Origin: JAJDXO01 sp965213765
Lineage (GTDB): Bacteria; Pseudomonadota; Alphaproteobacteria; Rhodospirillales; UBA2165
Assembly: GCA_965213765.1 (NCBI GenBank)
Contig: OZ243926.1
Span: forward strand, 1,054,001 to 1,118,000
DNA length: 64,000 nt
Reading direction: 5' to 3'
This document shows, piece after piece, positions 53,589 through 61,345 of this stretch. A model generated the notes under the pieces. The model did not search any database and was not told where the DNA came from. It was given only the letters and a program-made list of their open reading frames with translations. Both the position numbers and the translations under genes were made by a program. How positions within the stretch are numbered: position 1 is the stretch's first letter; each line of letters begins with the position of its first letter.

Positions 53589-54441
53589 GGCTGTGGTGAC
53601 AATTTAATCATTTAAGCCAGAGCATGATACTTGCGAGTTTGATGAAGCCGAGGAAGTGGGCGGCAAGTTTGTCGTAGCGTGTTGCGATGCGCCGCCATTG
53701 CTTGAGCTTGGCGAAAAAGCCTTCGACGCCCCAGCGCTGTTTATAGGCGATGCGGTCATAGCTGTGCTGGTATTTGCGATGCCGGCGCGGTGGGATGACG
53801 GGCTCACGCCTTGTTCATGGATCAGGTCATGCAGGCTGTCGGCGTCGTAGGCGCGGTCCGCGAGGACGTGGCCCGCGGCCAGGCCCTGGATGAGGTTGTG
53901 GGCGGGGACCATGTCGTTTTGTTGTCCTGGCCCGAGATCGAAGCGCACTGGCAGGCCTAACGCATCGACGACGGCGTGGATTTTTGTGCCGAACCCGCCC
54001 CGGGACCGGCCGGGAGCCTGGGCTTGCGGTCCCCCCTTTTTCGCCGCCCGCCGGCGGCTTGGGCCTGGGCCCGGACGATGGTGGCGTCGATCGCCAGCCA
54101 TTCCAAGTCCGGATCATCCGCGACAGCCTCGAAGATGCGGTCAAACACACCCGCCTCGATCCAGCGGTAGTAGCGCCGCTTCACCGTCTGATAGGGGCCA
54201 AACCGATCCGCCGGCAAATCACGCCACCGCGCACCAGAGCGCGCCAGCCACAGGATCGCATCGAAAAACCGCCGCCCGTCGCTGCGTGGACCACGCTTGC
54301 CCTTCATCCCGCCAGGAACAAAGTCCCGAAGCCGCACCCATTGATCGTCTCTCAGCACTTCGCCTTCCACACCAACCTCCAAAAGCCAGTGTTGAATCAC
54401 ACCAAAGACAAAAAAGGAATCCCTAAAATGTCACCGCAGCC
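53589..54441 (-). mobile_element. IS5-family (IS427-type) insertion element, 853 bp
   Basis: The ends are GGCTGTGGTGACAATTTAAT and the inverted GGCTGCGGTGACATTTTAGG (most of the first 18 match), each lying next to TA within a CTAG (53586-53589 and 54441-54444). IS427-type elements use CTAG and duplicate TA. The transposase is in at least three frames: 54400 to ~54030 (VRLRDFVPGGMKGKRGPRSD...), a second from ~54060 to ~53815 (GRSRGGFGTKIHAVVDALGL) and a third to 53607 (DRIAYKQRWGVEGFFAKLKQ). The first shift, at an A5G6 run, may be programmed; the second looks like damage. Confidence 0.82.
53604..54400 (-). pseudogene. IS427-type transposase, frameshifted
   Basis: The first part, MIQHWLLEVGVEGEVLRDDQ through the DPDLEWLAIDATIVRAQAQA segment, carries the first DDE aspartate. 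The second part shows VLADRAYDADSLHDLIHEQG with the second aspartate. The last part, read in a third frame, has the YKQRW...EGFFAKLKQWRRIA region with the glutamate. Two frame changes separate them. One is at AAAAAGGGGGG and may be programmed for an orfAB-type fusion; the other, near 53815, makes function doubtful. Confidence 0.75.
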
Positions 54442-56036
54442 TAGAGCATGAAGCGGAAAATCATGGCGGCGACGGCCCGCCGCGTAGCGGACATGCGGCT
54501 CGTCGGACGGGTGGAGACTGACACCACACCTGTCCTGGCGACATGCGCACCCGGGGCGTCCGGGCAAAACGGCCTTCGCGGCGGCGGTCCCGACCGATGC
54601 TGAAGACCCTCGGCGCGGCCACGCTCAAGCTCGTGCTGAGCCTCGTCCAGAGCCCGGAGCTTCGCGTTCCACTCCGCCTCCAGCACGTCGGCGACCATCC
54701 GGTTGTCGGGATGGGCCTGCATGAACCGCTGCCGCGCCAGATCTGCTTCCTCGCGGGCGCGCTGCACCCGCTGGGCGCGCCACAGATCGGCCTCCTCGGC
54801 GCGCGCGGCAAGTTCGTCCTGCACCTGCAACGCCACGTCCAGCGTGAGCGGCGTCATCAGCCCCACCAACAGCTCGCCGACCCTGCGGTCGACGGCGCCG
54901 CCGGGGATGCTCTGACACCAGGGGCTCGCCGTCTGGCTACCTTCATGGCTGCACAGGTAATAGGGATGCAGACCACCCTTTTGCTTGTAGTAGCGCACCG
55001 CCATGCTCCGGCCGCACACGCCGCAGATGGCCAGGCCCTGCAGCAGTGCCGGCCCCTCGCGCGGGGGAGGACGCCGCGCCGCGCCGCGCGCACGAGCGTT
55101 GTCGTTGTCGCGAAGCTGACGCTCGTTCTGTTCGAACCGCTCCCAGGTGATGTAGCCCGGGTGGGCATCGCGCAGCAGCACCGTCCATTCCTCACGCGGC
55201 ACGCTTCTGGTCTCGACACCGCCGCCGGGACGCCGCCGGCTGCGGCTGCGCCCGAACGCGAACGCGCCCGCGTATCGCGGGTTGTGCAGCGTTCGGCGTG
55301 CCCGTGCGAACCTCAGCGGCTTCCAATGCAGTTCGCCCTTGTGCGGCCCGCCTTGAGGACGGTGCGGAAACAGCAGCTTCTCTTCGTTGAAGTGCCTCAC
55401 CGTGGCGTTGGCCGAGCCGGTCCGGGTGAAGGTGTCGAACAGCAGGCGCAGGCTGTGCTGCACTTGCGGGTCGGGGTCGAGCACCACCTGGTCGAGCGGG
55501 TCGTAGACCAGCCCCACCGGCAACGGAATCTTCAACTCCCCGCGGCGGGCCGCATTCAGCACCCCGCCGCGAAGCCGGGCGCGCATCATGTGCAGTTCCG
55601 CCTCGCTCATGGTCCCTTTAAGTCCCAGGAGGAGACGGTCGTTGAAGTCGGCGGGATCGTAGACGCCGTCCTCGTCGAGGATCAGCGTCTCGCTCAGGGC
55701 GCAGATCTCGAGCAGCCGATGCCAGTCGGTGGAGTTGCGCGCGAGACGACTGACCTCGAGGCCGAGCACGATGCCGGCCCGGCCCATGCCGACCTCGGCG
55801 ACCAGGTGCTGGAATCCCTCGCGGTCGCTGTCGGCGCCGGACAGGCCGAGATCGCTGTCGATCACGACGACGCTCTCGGTCGGCCAGCCCAGCGCCACGG
55901 CCCGCTCTCGCAGCGCGTACTGGCGTCGCGTGCTCTCGGCATGCTCGAACACCTGGCGCACGGTGGACTGACGCACATACAGGTAGGCGTCGCGGCTCAA
56001 ATGGCCCGCGGTCACCTTCTGGTGGACGCCGCTCAT
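54441..56036 (-). pseudogene. Serine recombinase, copy 2: catalytic core intact, C-terminus replaced
   Basis: From the ATG at 56036 (MSGVHQKVTAGHLSRDAYLY): catalytic serine in YVRQSTVRQ, then DSDLGLSGADSDREGFQHLV, the arginines in GLEVSRLARNSTDWHRLLEI, and GTMSEAELHMMRARLRGGVL of large serine recombinases. A zinc-ribbon-like CGVCGRSMAVRYYKQKGG follows. After ...LERGRAE (about 54609) the normal C-terminal half is replaced by unrelated sequence and the frame ends at the TAG inside the IS target site. The half kept in copy 1 (38228-38866) shows what is lost. It may still bind and cut DNA, but is likely impaired. Confidence 0.85.
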
Positions 56037-56341
56037 GCCGGCTCCCCCTCCATATGGCCGTTGAGCATGGCGATCAAGATGTCGATCGCCGACGTCTCGA
56101 TCCCGCCGGGCAGCGGTCCGGGCGAGGCGCCCGTGCATACGGCGGCGACCGGCGGCGCGGGCAGCGCGGCGAAGTCGTGCAGCCAGGCCGCGACGCCGCG
56201 CAGCGCCACCACGGCGCTTCCGGGGCGGTCGTGGACAGCGCCGGGTTCGACGGCGTGACGGCGCATCCGCTCGTAACCATGCCCGTAGGCGGAATGCTCC
56301 GCCGCCGGGAGCGCGGCGCATGGCGGGCTGTGCATCGTCAT
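56033..56341 (-). CDS. Small element-encoded protein (copy 2)
   Basis: Identical to 39258-39566: 102 residues, overlapping the HTH gene stop at its start (ATGA) and the recombinase start at its end. The function is unknown; the coupling suggests a role in the recombinase element. Confidence 0.6.
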   Translation of the reverse strand: MTMHSPPCAALPAAEHSAYGHGYERMRRHAVEPGAVHDRPGSAVVALRGVAAWLHDFAALPAPPVAAVCTGASPGPLPGGIETSAIDILIAMLNGHMEGEPA

Positions 56342-56796
56342 CGTTTTTTTTCCCGTGCGAGAGCGCGGTCGATGCTGCTGCGATGGACCGAGATGCCGAA
56401 GCGGTCGCGCACCAGCTCGACCAGATCGGCGGCAGTCAGCTCCGGCCGCTCGCTCTTCGCCGCCCGCAACGCCTCGACCACCTCGTCGCGGAGCTTGTGC
56501 GGCCGGCGGGGACCCGGCCGGTCCGGCAGCAGGCCCGGCAGCCCGCCCGCTTCGTAGGCGCGCTGCGCCTGATACCAGGTGGGGCGCGAGACGCCGAAGC
56601 TGGCCGCGGCGTGGCTCACCGGCACGCCGTCCTCGCGCACCCGGCGCAGCATCTCGTAGCGAACCTGGAGCAGGTCGCGAGGGTCGAAGAACCCGTTCGA
56701 CAGGAACAACTCGTCGCGCACCGTCTCGGCGTGCGGGTTCAGGCAACCATGCTCCTTGAGGGAGCGGGTCTTTGCGTCGGCGGGGCGTCTGGCCAT
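56338..56796 (-). CDS. Helix-turn-helix protein of the recombinase element (copy 2)
   Basis: Identical to 39563-40021 (152 residues with two HTH segments, no DDE core). It lies upstream of the small protein and the recombinase in one unit. The sequence 56797-56978 upstream is A/T-rich and gene-free. Confidence 0.75.
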   Translation of the reverse strand: MARRPADAKTRSLKEHGCLNPHAETVRDELFLSNGFFDPRDLLQVRYEMLRRVREDGVPVSHAAASFGVSRPTWYQAQRAYEAGGLPGLLPDRPGPRRPHKLRDEVVEALRAAKSERPELTAADLVELVRDRFGISVHRSSIDRALAREKKR

Positions 56797-56978
56797 GACG
56801 GGGACTCCGTGTAAAAGGGAATGTAAATATATTTATGCACATATCCGCCACCACATCAAGCCCCGCCTTCGCCTGCATAGGAGAAAATATGACAGAATGT
56901 GAAGGATTATTCTCAACCAATACCGCCTTCCCAGCAGTTTTGATGTCTTGCGCCTTCCACTCATGCGAAAAAACGTTC

Positions 56979-57461
56979 TTACACATTAGGCAAAATCTCC
57001 TTGACAGTCTCCGCCCCGCCGTCGGTCTCCCCGCCAGCACAATCGTCCCCATCCAGGCTGTCCAGCAATGCCGCCAGCGCCAGCAGATCCGAGACACGGA
57101 ACGCCGACCGGCCCGCCGCGACCTTCGCAAGTGGATCCACCGCGGCGACGCTCGTAAAAGCCTGACGAACCGTGCGCAGCGTCCCGTCGTCAGCCGCGTA
57201 ATGGACCAGCCCCACCCCCAGCATCGACGTGATCTCGATCAGCTCGAACTCACGCCCGTGAAGAGGATGAAACGGATGCGTCACCCGAAAGCGGTGATTC
57301 TCAATACACAGAGGAGGTGCAGTTGAAAGCTCATTACCGCCGCCAGGAGGTGTGCGCTGGCGGCACCGAGCACGAGCATGGTCTGGCGCCCGTGACGCAC
57401 GACGCGGGCGACATGGTGGATCCACACCGCGCGGATGCGCTTCATCCGCACCCAGCGCCAC
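56979..57461 (-). CDS. DUF5372-like element protein (copy 2)
   Basis: The same core as copy 1, CIENHRFRVTHPFHPLHGRE, with a different upstream extension because copy 2 continues into the IS1380 transposase gene. The start is unclear; the frame overlaps the transposase 3' end by about 180 nt in another phase, which cannot be original. Confidence 0.5.
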   Translation of the reverse strand: MALGADEAHPRGVDPPCRPRRASRAPDHARARCRQRTPPGGGNELSTAPPLCIENHRFRVTHPFHPLHGREFELIEITSMLGVGLVHYAADDGTLRTVRQAFTSVAAVDPLAKVAAGRSAFRVSDLLALAALLDSLDGDDCAGGETDGGAETVKEILPNV

Positions 57462-58894
57462 TCATGGCCGTAGGCGGCGCGGCGCACCAGCGCCATCGCA
57501 TTCAGCGCCAGCGCCGAGAGCCACAGCCAGGCGGCGTTCGCCCCGAACCGCCCCGAGGGCATCATCCCGGCCGCGAGGTCGGACTTGAGCACCGAGTGCA
57601 CCCCCTCGCCATGGCCGCACCGCTCATGGGCCGCGACCACCACTTCGCGTGCGTGCATCGTCTTCAGCCCGTTCGCCTTCTCGATCGGCAACGCATCGGG
57701 GGCCGGGAAGTTGGTCATGTAGGCCCGGATCGCGTAGGCGGGCCTGCCGTGTGCGGCCGGGAGTTCTCCCTCACCCAGGCCCAGCGACCCCGGAAGGGCG
57801 CGCCGGGTCACCACGTAGCGGATTACGTGATGCGGCCCAGAGCGGCGACACGCCGACGAGACATAGGGAAGCTCGGCGCATTCAAGTTGCGGCCTGTCCG
57901 GCCCCGCCGCATCGATCCCCGTCTCGGCCGACGCCGCCACCGGCTGCCAGGCATCGTCCGTGAGCCGCGTCACCTCCGCCATCAGTTCCTCCGAGCGCGT
58001 CGCGCCGCAGATCAACCCGATCGTTCCCAGCCGCCGCGTCTGCTCCGGGCGGAAGGCGGGGTTGTTGCAGGCACGGATCACATTCTCCTGGTAGCCCGCC
58101 CCGTCGGTGCGCAGCGTGACCTCGCGCACCTGTGCGGGCAGCTGCAACAGCGCCTCCTCGAACCCGCGCTCGTTGTCGAGCGCCGCCGGCACGTTGCCGT
58201 CGCGGATCTCCAGCCACGGCACCATCCCGGTCTCGGGACAGAAGGCGACCAGCGGCTGGTAGCCCCGCTCGCCCGGAACCAGACCCTCCGCCGCGCGGTA
58301 GGTACACAGGCACTCGCGCTTGCCGGACGCGATGATCGTCGCATCGAGGTCGATGGTAAGGGCGACCGCGCCCGCCTCGCGCACCCCTTCCGCCATCAGT
58401 CGCCGGCTCACCTCGCGGAACAGTTCGTGGCGTTCGGTGTGCGCCGGGATGAAGGCCGTGCCCTTCTCGCGCTCGACGTCATGCACCCCCGCGACATGGA
58501 ACCGGTCGAGCCAGTCGCGCAGCGAGCGCGCCGAGGGAAAGCAGCGCTCGCGTCCGCCCCGGAACCGCCGGGCGATGGAACGCCGCGACAGCCCCAGCAG
58601 CTTCGCCTCGAAGCGCCCGAGCATCGCGCAAAGCCCCGCATCGGCCTCTAGATGCTCAATGTCCGACACCCGGTCAAACCCGGCGACGTTGAGAACCAGC
58701 ACCGCGAGGATCATCTGCGCGTCGCTCCAGCCCTGCGCCGGGCTGCCGCCCGTGCGTGGGAGACCGACCAGAATGCGCTTCGCCGCCAGAACTTCGAACA
58801 GCAACACCAGCCCGCCGCGCGCCGTCGCCGCCGGGCCCTCCCGAGACACTTCAAGCTTGATCGGAGAGCGATAAAGCAGGATTATAGTCTTCAC
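57281..58894 (-). CDS. IS1380-family transposase
   Basis: A 537-residue DDE transposase. DLDATIIASGKRECLCTYRA has the first catalytic aspartate (DLD), LRTDGAGYQENVIRACNNPA the second region (RTDGA), and HERCGHGEGVHSVLKSDLAA the glutamate (GEGVHSVLK). The frame appears complete, but its last ~38 codons are inside the recombinase repeat, so the element end was overwritten or entered by that repeat. Just upstream (58895-59000) is the outer end shared with the remnant at 49649-49790. Confidence 0.85.
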   Translation of the reverse strand: MKTIILLYRSPIKLEVSREGPAATARGGLVLLFEVLAAKRILVGLPRTGGSPAQGWSDAQMILAVLVLNVAGFDRVSDIEHLEADAGLCAMLGRFEAKLLGLSRRSIARRFRGGRERCFPSARSLRDWLDRFHVAGVHDVEREKGTAFIPAHTERHELFREVSRRLMAEGVREAGAVALTIDLDATIIASGKRECLCTYRAAEGLVPGERGYQPLVAFCPETGMVPWLEIRDGNVPAALDNERGFEEALLQLPAQVREVTLRTDGAGYQENVIRACNNPAFRPEQTRRLGTIGLICGATRSEELMAEVTRLTDDAWQPVAASAETGIDAAGPDRPQLECAELPYVSSACRRSGPHHVIRYVVTRRALPGSLGLGEGELPAAHGRPAYAIRAYMTNFPAPDALPIEKANGLKTMHAREVVVAAHERCGHGEGVHSVLKSDLAAGMMPSGRFGANAAWLWLSALALNAMALVRRAAYGHEWRWVRMKRIRAVWIHHVARVVRHGRQTMLVLGAASAHLLAAVMSFQLHLLCVLRITAFG

Positions 58895-59020
58895 CCGGCT
58901 GGTGACGCCCCAAGGGGCGGGTTAGAGGGACTAACTCATTGTAAGCAATGGACCAGCCGGGCACTCAACACTTCTCTGCTCGCCGATCAGGGTAATGTCC
59001 AGAATTAAGGCAGCGTTTCC

Positions 59021-61042
59021 ATGACACCGAAGCATCCGTTGAATATTCCACAAGAATTCATCACGATGATTCTTAACGAAAAGGCCGGTTATTTCCACCA
59101 GGTAGAAGGCTGGACTTTGAACTGCGCCACCATCGGCGCGGTTTTGGCCGATCTATCCCTAAAGTCACGCATTGACTCAGATGAGAAAACGATTTTTCTC
59201 CTGGATTCAACCAAAACAGGTGATGAAGTATTGGATTTATGCTTGGCGGAGATCGCATCCAATCCCGATCCGCAAGAACCGCGATACTGGATTGAGCGGC
59301 TTGCTGTTCATTCGGAAAATATCATCAACACCACCTTGAAACACTTGGTTCAGTTGGGAATCATGACACACCATGAAGGTGGGTTTTATACAACGAACCA
59401 CTGCGATTGGTACGCAGAATTTCAACAATACCCCAAAAGCGAGACCGTAGGACAATACATAAATTCGAGAATCGAAAAGGTGGTTTTCACGGATATTATC
59501 CCGCATCCAAGGGACTCCCTGATAATCGGTCTTTTGAACGCATGCGGCATTACTAGGTTAATTTTCGATGAACTGGATGAGGAACAGGACCGGCGAATTG
59601 AATTGATTTGTAAAATTGAGAAACTCAACCGGGTGATTTCTCAAAAGGTTAAACAAGTTGTAGTTGCACCTACATTGCAGCACTCACCCACTACAAAACC
59701 AATTCCTAAGATTCCTCTGAGGAGCATTATTTCAAATCGGCATTTGTGGGACAGGAATCTACCGGCACTGTTTGGAAATCTTGCTGACCGATACGGTCCG
59801 GTCTTCCAAATCGGTCTGCCGCTTCAAAAACCGCGAACATTCTTGGCCGGACTTACCGCCAATGATTGGGTGCGCCGAAATTCCCGAAAGTTTATGACTT
59901 CCGGGAATTATTTCCGCGAAATGGAAATGCTTTGCGGGGCAAACAATTTGCTCCCGTCGATAGATGGTCCCGACCATTTTCGGATGCGAAAGCTGATGAC
60001 GAGAGTTTATTCGAATGCAAAGTTCTATGAAAGGCTGGACGACATGCTCCGGCTGAGCCGCCAATTCATGATCGATCAAAAGTGGCAGGCAGGTTCTGAA
60101 CTGGAAGTGCAGAGAGATAGCCGGCTATTGACCAATTTCCAAATGTCTAAAATTCTTCTTAGTACGGATACGCAGGATTTGTTTGAAGATTTGGTCAAAT
60201 GGAATGAAAGGGCGCTCGTCTGTTACGTCGCGGATTTTCTGCCAAAATTCATGGCGCACACTCCTACCATGCAGCGCCGCTTTCGGCTCTACGAGAAGCT
60301 TGCACGACGTATCGACCAAAACCATTTGCCCAATCAGCGCGAGAACGTCGCCCAGGAACTGGCGGATGAACTGATTGCCACACACAACAGCGACCCGCAG
60401 TTCATACCGGAGCAGAACCTGCTATTCATGCTAGCGGCAACCCCTGTTCTTCAAAGCATTTATCTCGGGGACATGTTGGGATTCATTCTTTTTGAAATGG
60501 CCAGACATCCGGATATTTGTGCTGAAATTCGTGAAGAGGCAAACGCAATTTTTTCTGATGGAGATCCAAGTAAAGACGAATTTACTCCGGACAAATTTGA
60601 CGTTACCCGGCGCTTTCTCATGGAGTGCTTGCGGTTGTATCCAATTATCGGTGTAAGTATTCGCAATGTTGCGAATTCTTGCGTTTTGGAGAATTACTCA
60701 CTGCCGCTTAGGGAAAAACTGTATATTGTGCAAACTGCGGCACATTATATGAGCGATTGCTTTGCAGAACCATACAAATTCGATATTGGTCGTTATTTGC
60801 CGCCGCGTAATGAACATAACGGTTCCGGATACGCTCCGTATGGGCTGGATACTCATACATGCGCCGGACGGGCCTGGATGCATTTGCATTTAACAGTTAC
60901 CATGTTGCTTATTACGTACTACTTCGAGTTTGAACCGCTCCCCAAGGATTATAGACTAAAGATCGAACCTTTTCCGGCGTTGTCGGTTACCAGGAAACTC
61001 AGACTGCGCATCGCAAGTCAACTCCATGAGTTTCAGACATGA
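59021..61042 (+). CDS. GPP34 domain fused to cytochrome P450
   Basis: A 673-residue protein. Residues 1 to ~215 look like a GPP34 (GOLPH3) domain: IPQEFITMILNEKAGYF, then LADLSLKSRIDSDEKTIFLL and TGDEVLDLCLAEIASNPDPQ, with the helical YWIERLAVHSENIINTTLKH and LVQLGIMTHHEGGFYTT. From about 235 it is a P450: EMEMLCGANNLLPSIDGPDH, MECLR (ExxR, E535) and YAPYGLDTHTCAGRAWMH with the haem cysteine C614. The I-helix reads FMLAATPVLQS, without the usual acid-threonine pair. GPP34 is a membrane-lipid-binding fold. The gene is A+T-rich and starts just after the IS1380 end. No signal peptide. Redox partners are not seen. A terpenoid substrate is inference from the adjacent cyclase. Confidence 0.85.
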   Translation: MTPKHPLNIPQEFITMILNEKAGYFHQVEGWTLNCATIGAVLADLSLKSRIDSDEKTIFLLDSTKTGDEVLDLCLAEIASNPDPQEPRYWIERLAVHSENIINTTLKHLVQLGIMTHHEGGFYTTNHCDWYAEFQQYPKSETVGQYINSRIEKVVFTDIIPHPRDSLIIGLLNACGITRLIFDELDEEQDRRIELICKIEKLNRVISQKVKQVVVAPTLQHSPTTKPIPKIPLRSIISNRHLWDRNLPALFGNLADRYGPVFQIGLPLQKPRTFLAGLTANDWVRRNSRKFMTSGNYFREMEMLCGANNLLPSIDGPDHFRMRKLMTRVYSNAKFYERLDDMLRLSRQFMIDQKWQAGSELEVQRDSRLLTNFQMSKILLSTDTQDLFEDLVKWNERALVCYVADFLPKFMAHTPTMQRRFRLYEKLARRIDQNHLPNQRENVAQELADELIATHNSDPQFIPEQNLLFMLAATPVLQSIYLGDMLGFILFEMARHPDICAEIREEANAIFSDGDPSKDEFTPDKFDVTRRFLMECLRLYPIIGVSIRNVANSCVLENYSLPLREKLYIVQTAAHYMSDCFAEPYKFDIGRYLPPRNEHNGSGYAPYGLDTHTCAGRAWMHLHLTVTMLLITYYFEFEPLPKDYRLKIEPFPALSVTRKLRLRIASQLHEFQT

Positions 61043-61345
61043 ACCATTCGCTTTCCTGCGCGCCTGACGCATGCTTTTCAATTCTGCCGTTCATCCATTG
61101 AAAGACGGGATGGGATGCGGGTCTGACAGTATGGCGACGCCGGATTCGGGCAAGCTGGCGCCGCAAACGGCAAAAGTCGCTCCGGGGTCCACGGGCGGAT
61201 GGTCGCCGGTCGGCCGGGAGGCCCGAGACCGATTCGGCTTCCTTCCCGGCACCGGGTTTGCACGCTCGAATTGCGCCGGCCCGGCGATGGGGCCCGAAAC
61301 ACGGTCCCGGGCTCGCTGCCACCGCCCGGGGCCGAGCGGTTTCCG
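61043..61345. other. Gap between the P450 gene and the epoxidase-cyclase gene
   Basis: 303 nt with no convincing gene. It begins A+T-rich like the P450 gene and turns G+C-rich after about 61200, so a boundary between sequences of different origin lies within it. Confidence 0.4.

Larger units (their letters stand above)
54609..57394 (-). repeat. Recombinase-element repeat, copy 2 (2.8 kb, without the deletion)
   Basis: It equals 38884-40619 apart from the 1050 bp (54839-55888 or equivalent) missing there. The right border lies inside the IS1380 transposase gene, whose last 38 codons are within the repeat. Confidence 0.85.

Noticed and set aside
54543..56258. 571-codon plus-strand frame opposite recombinase copy 2
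   Set aside because: Antisense shadow of the serine recombinase, which shows catalytic motifs on the minus strand.
61043..61345. Possible minus-strand gene (158-codon frame across 60999-61475)
   Set aside because: Arg-rich shadow overlapping the start of the epoxidase-cyclase gene; no homology seen.
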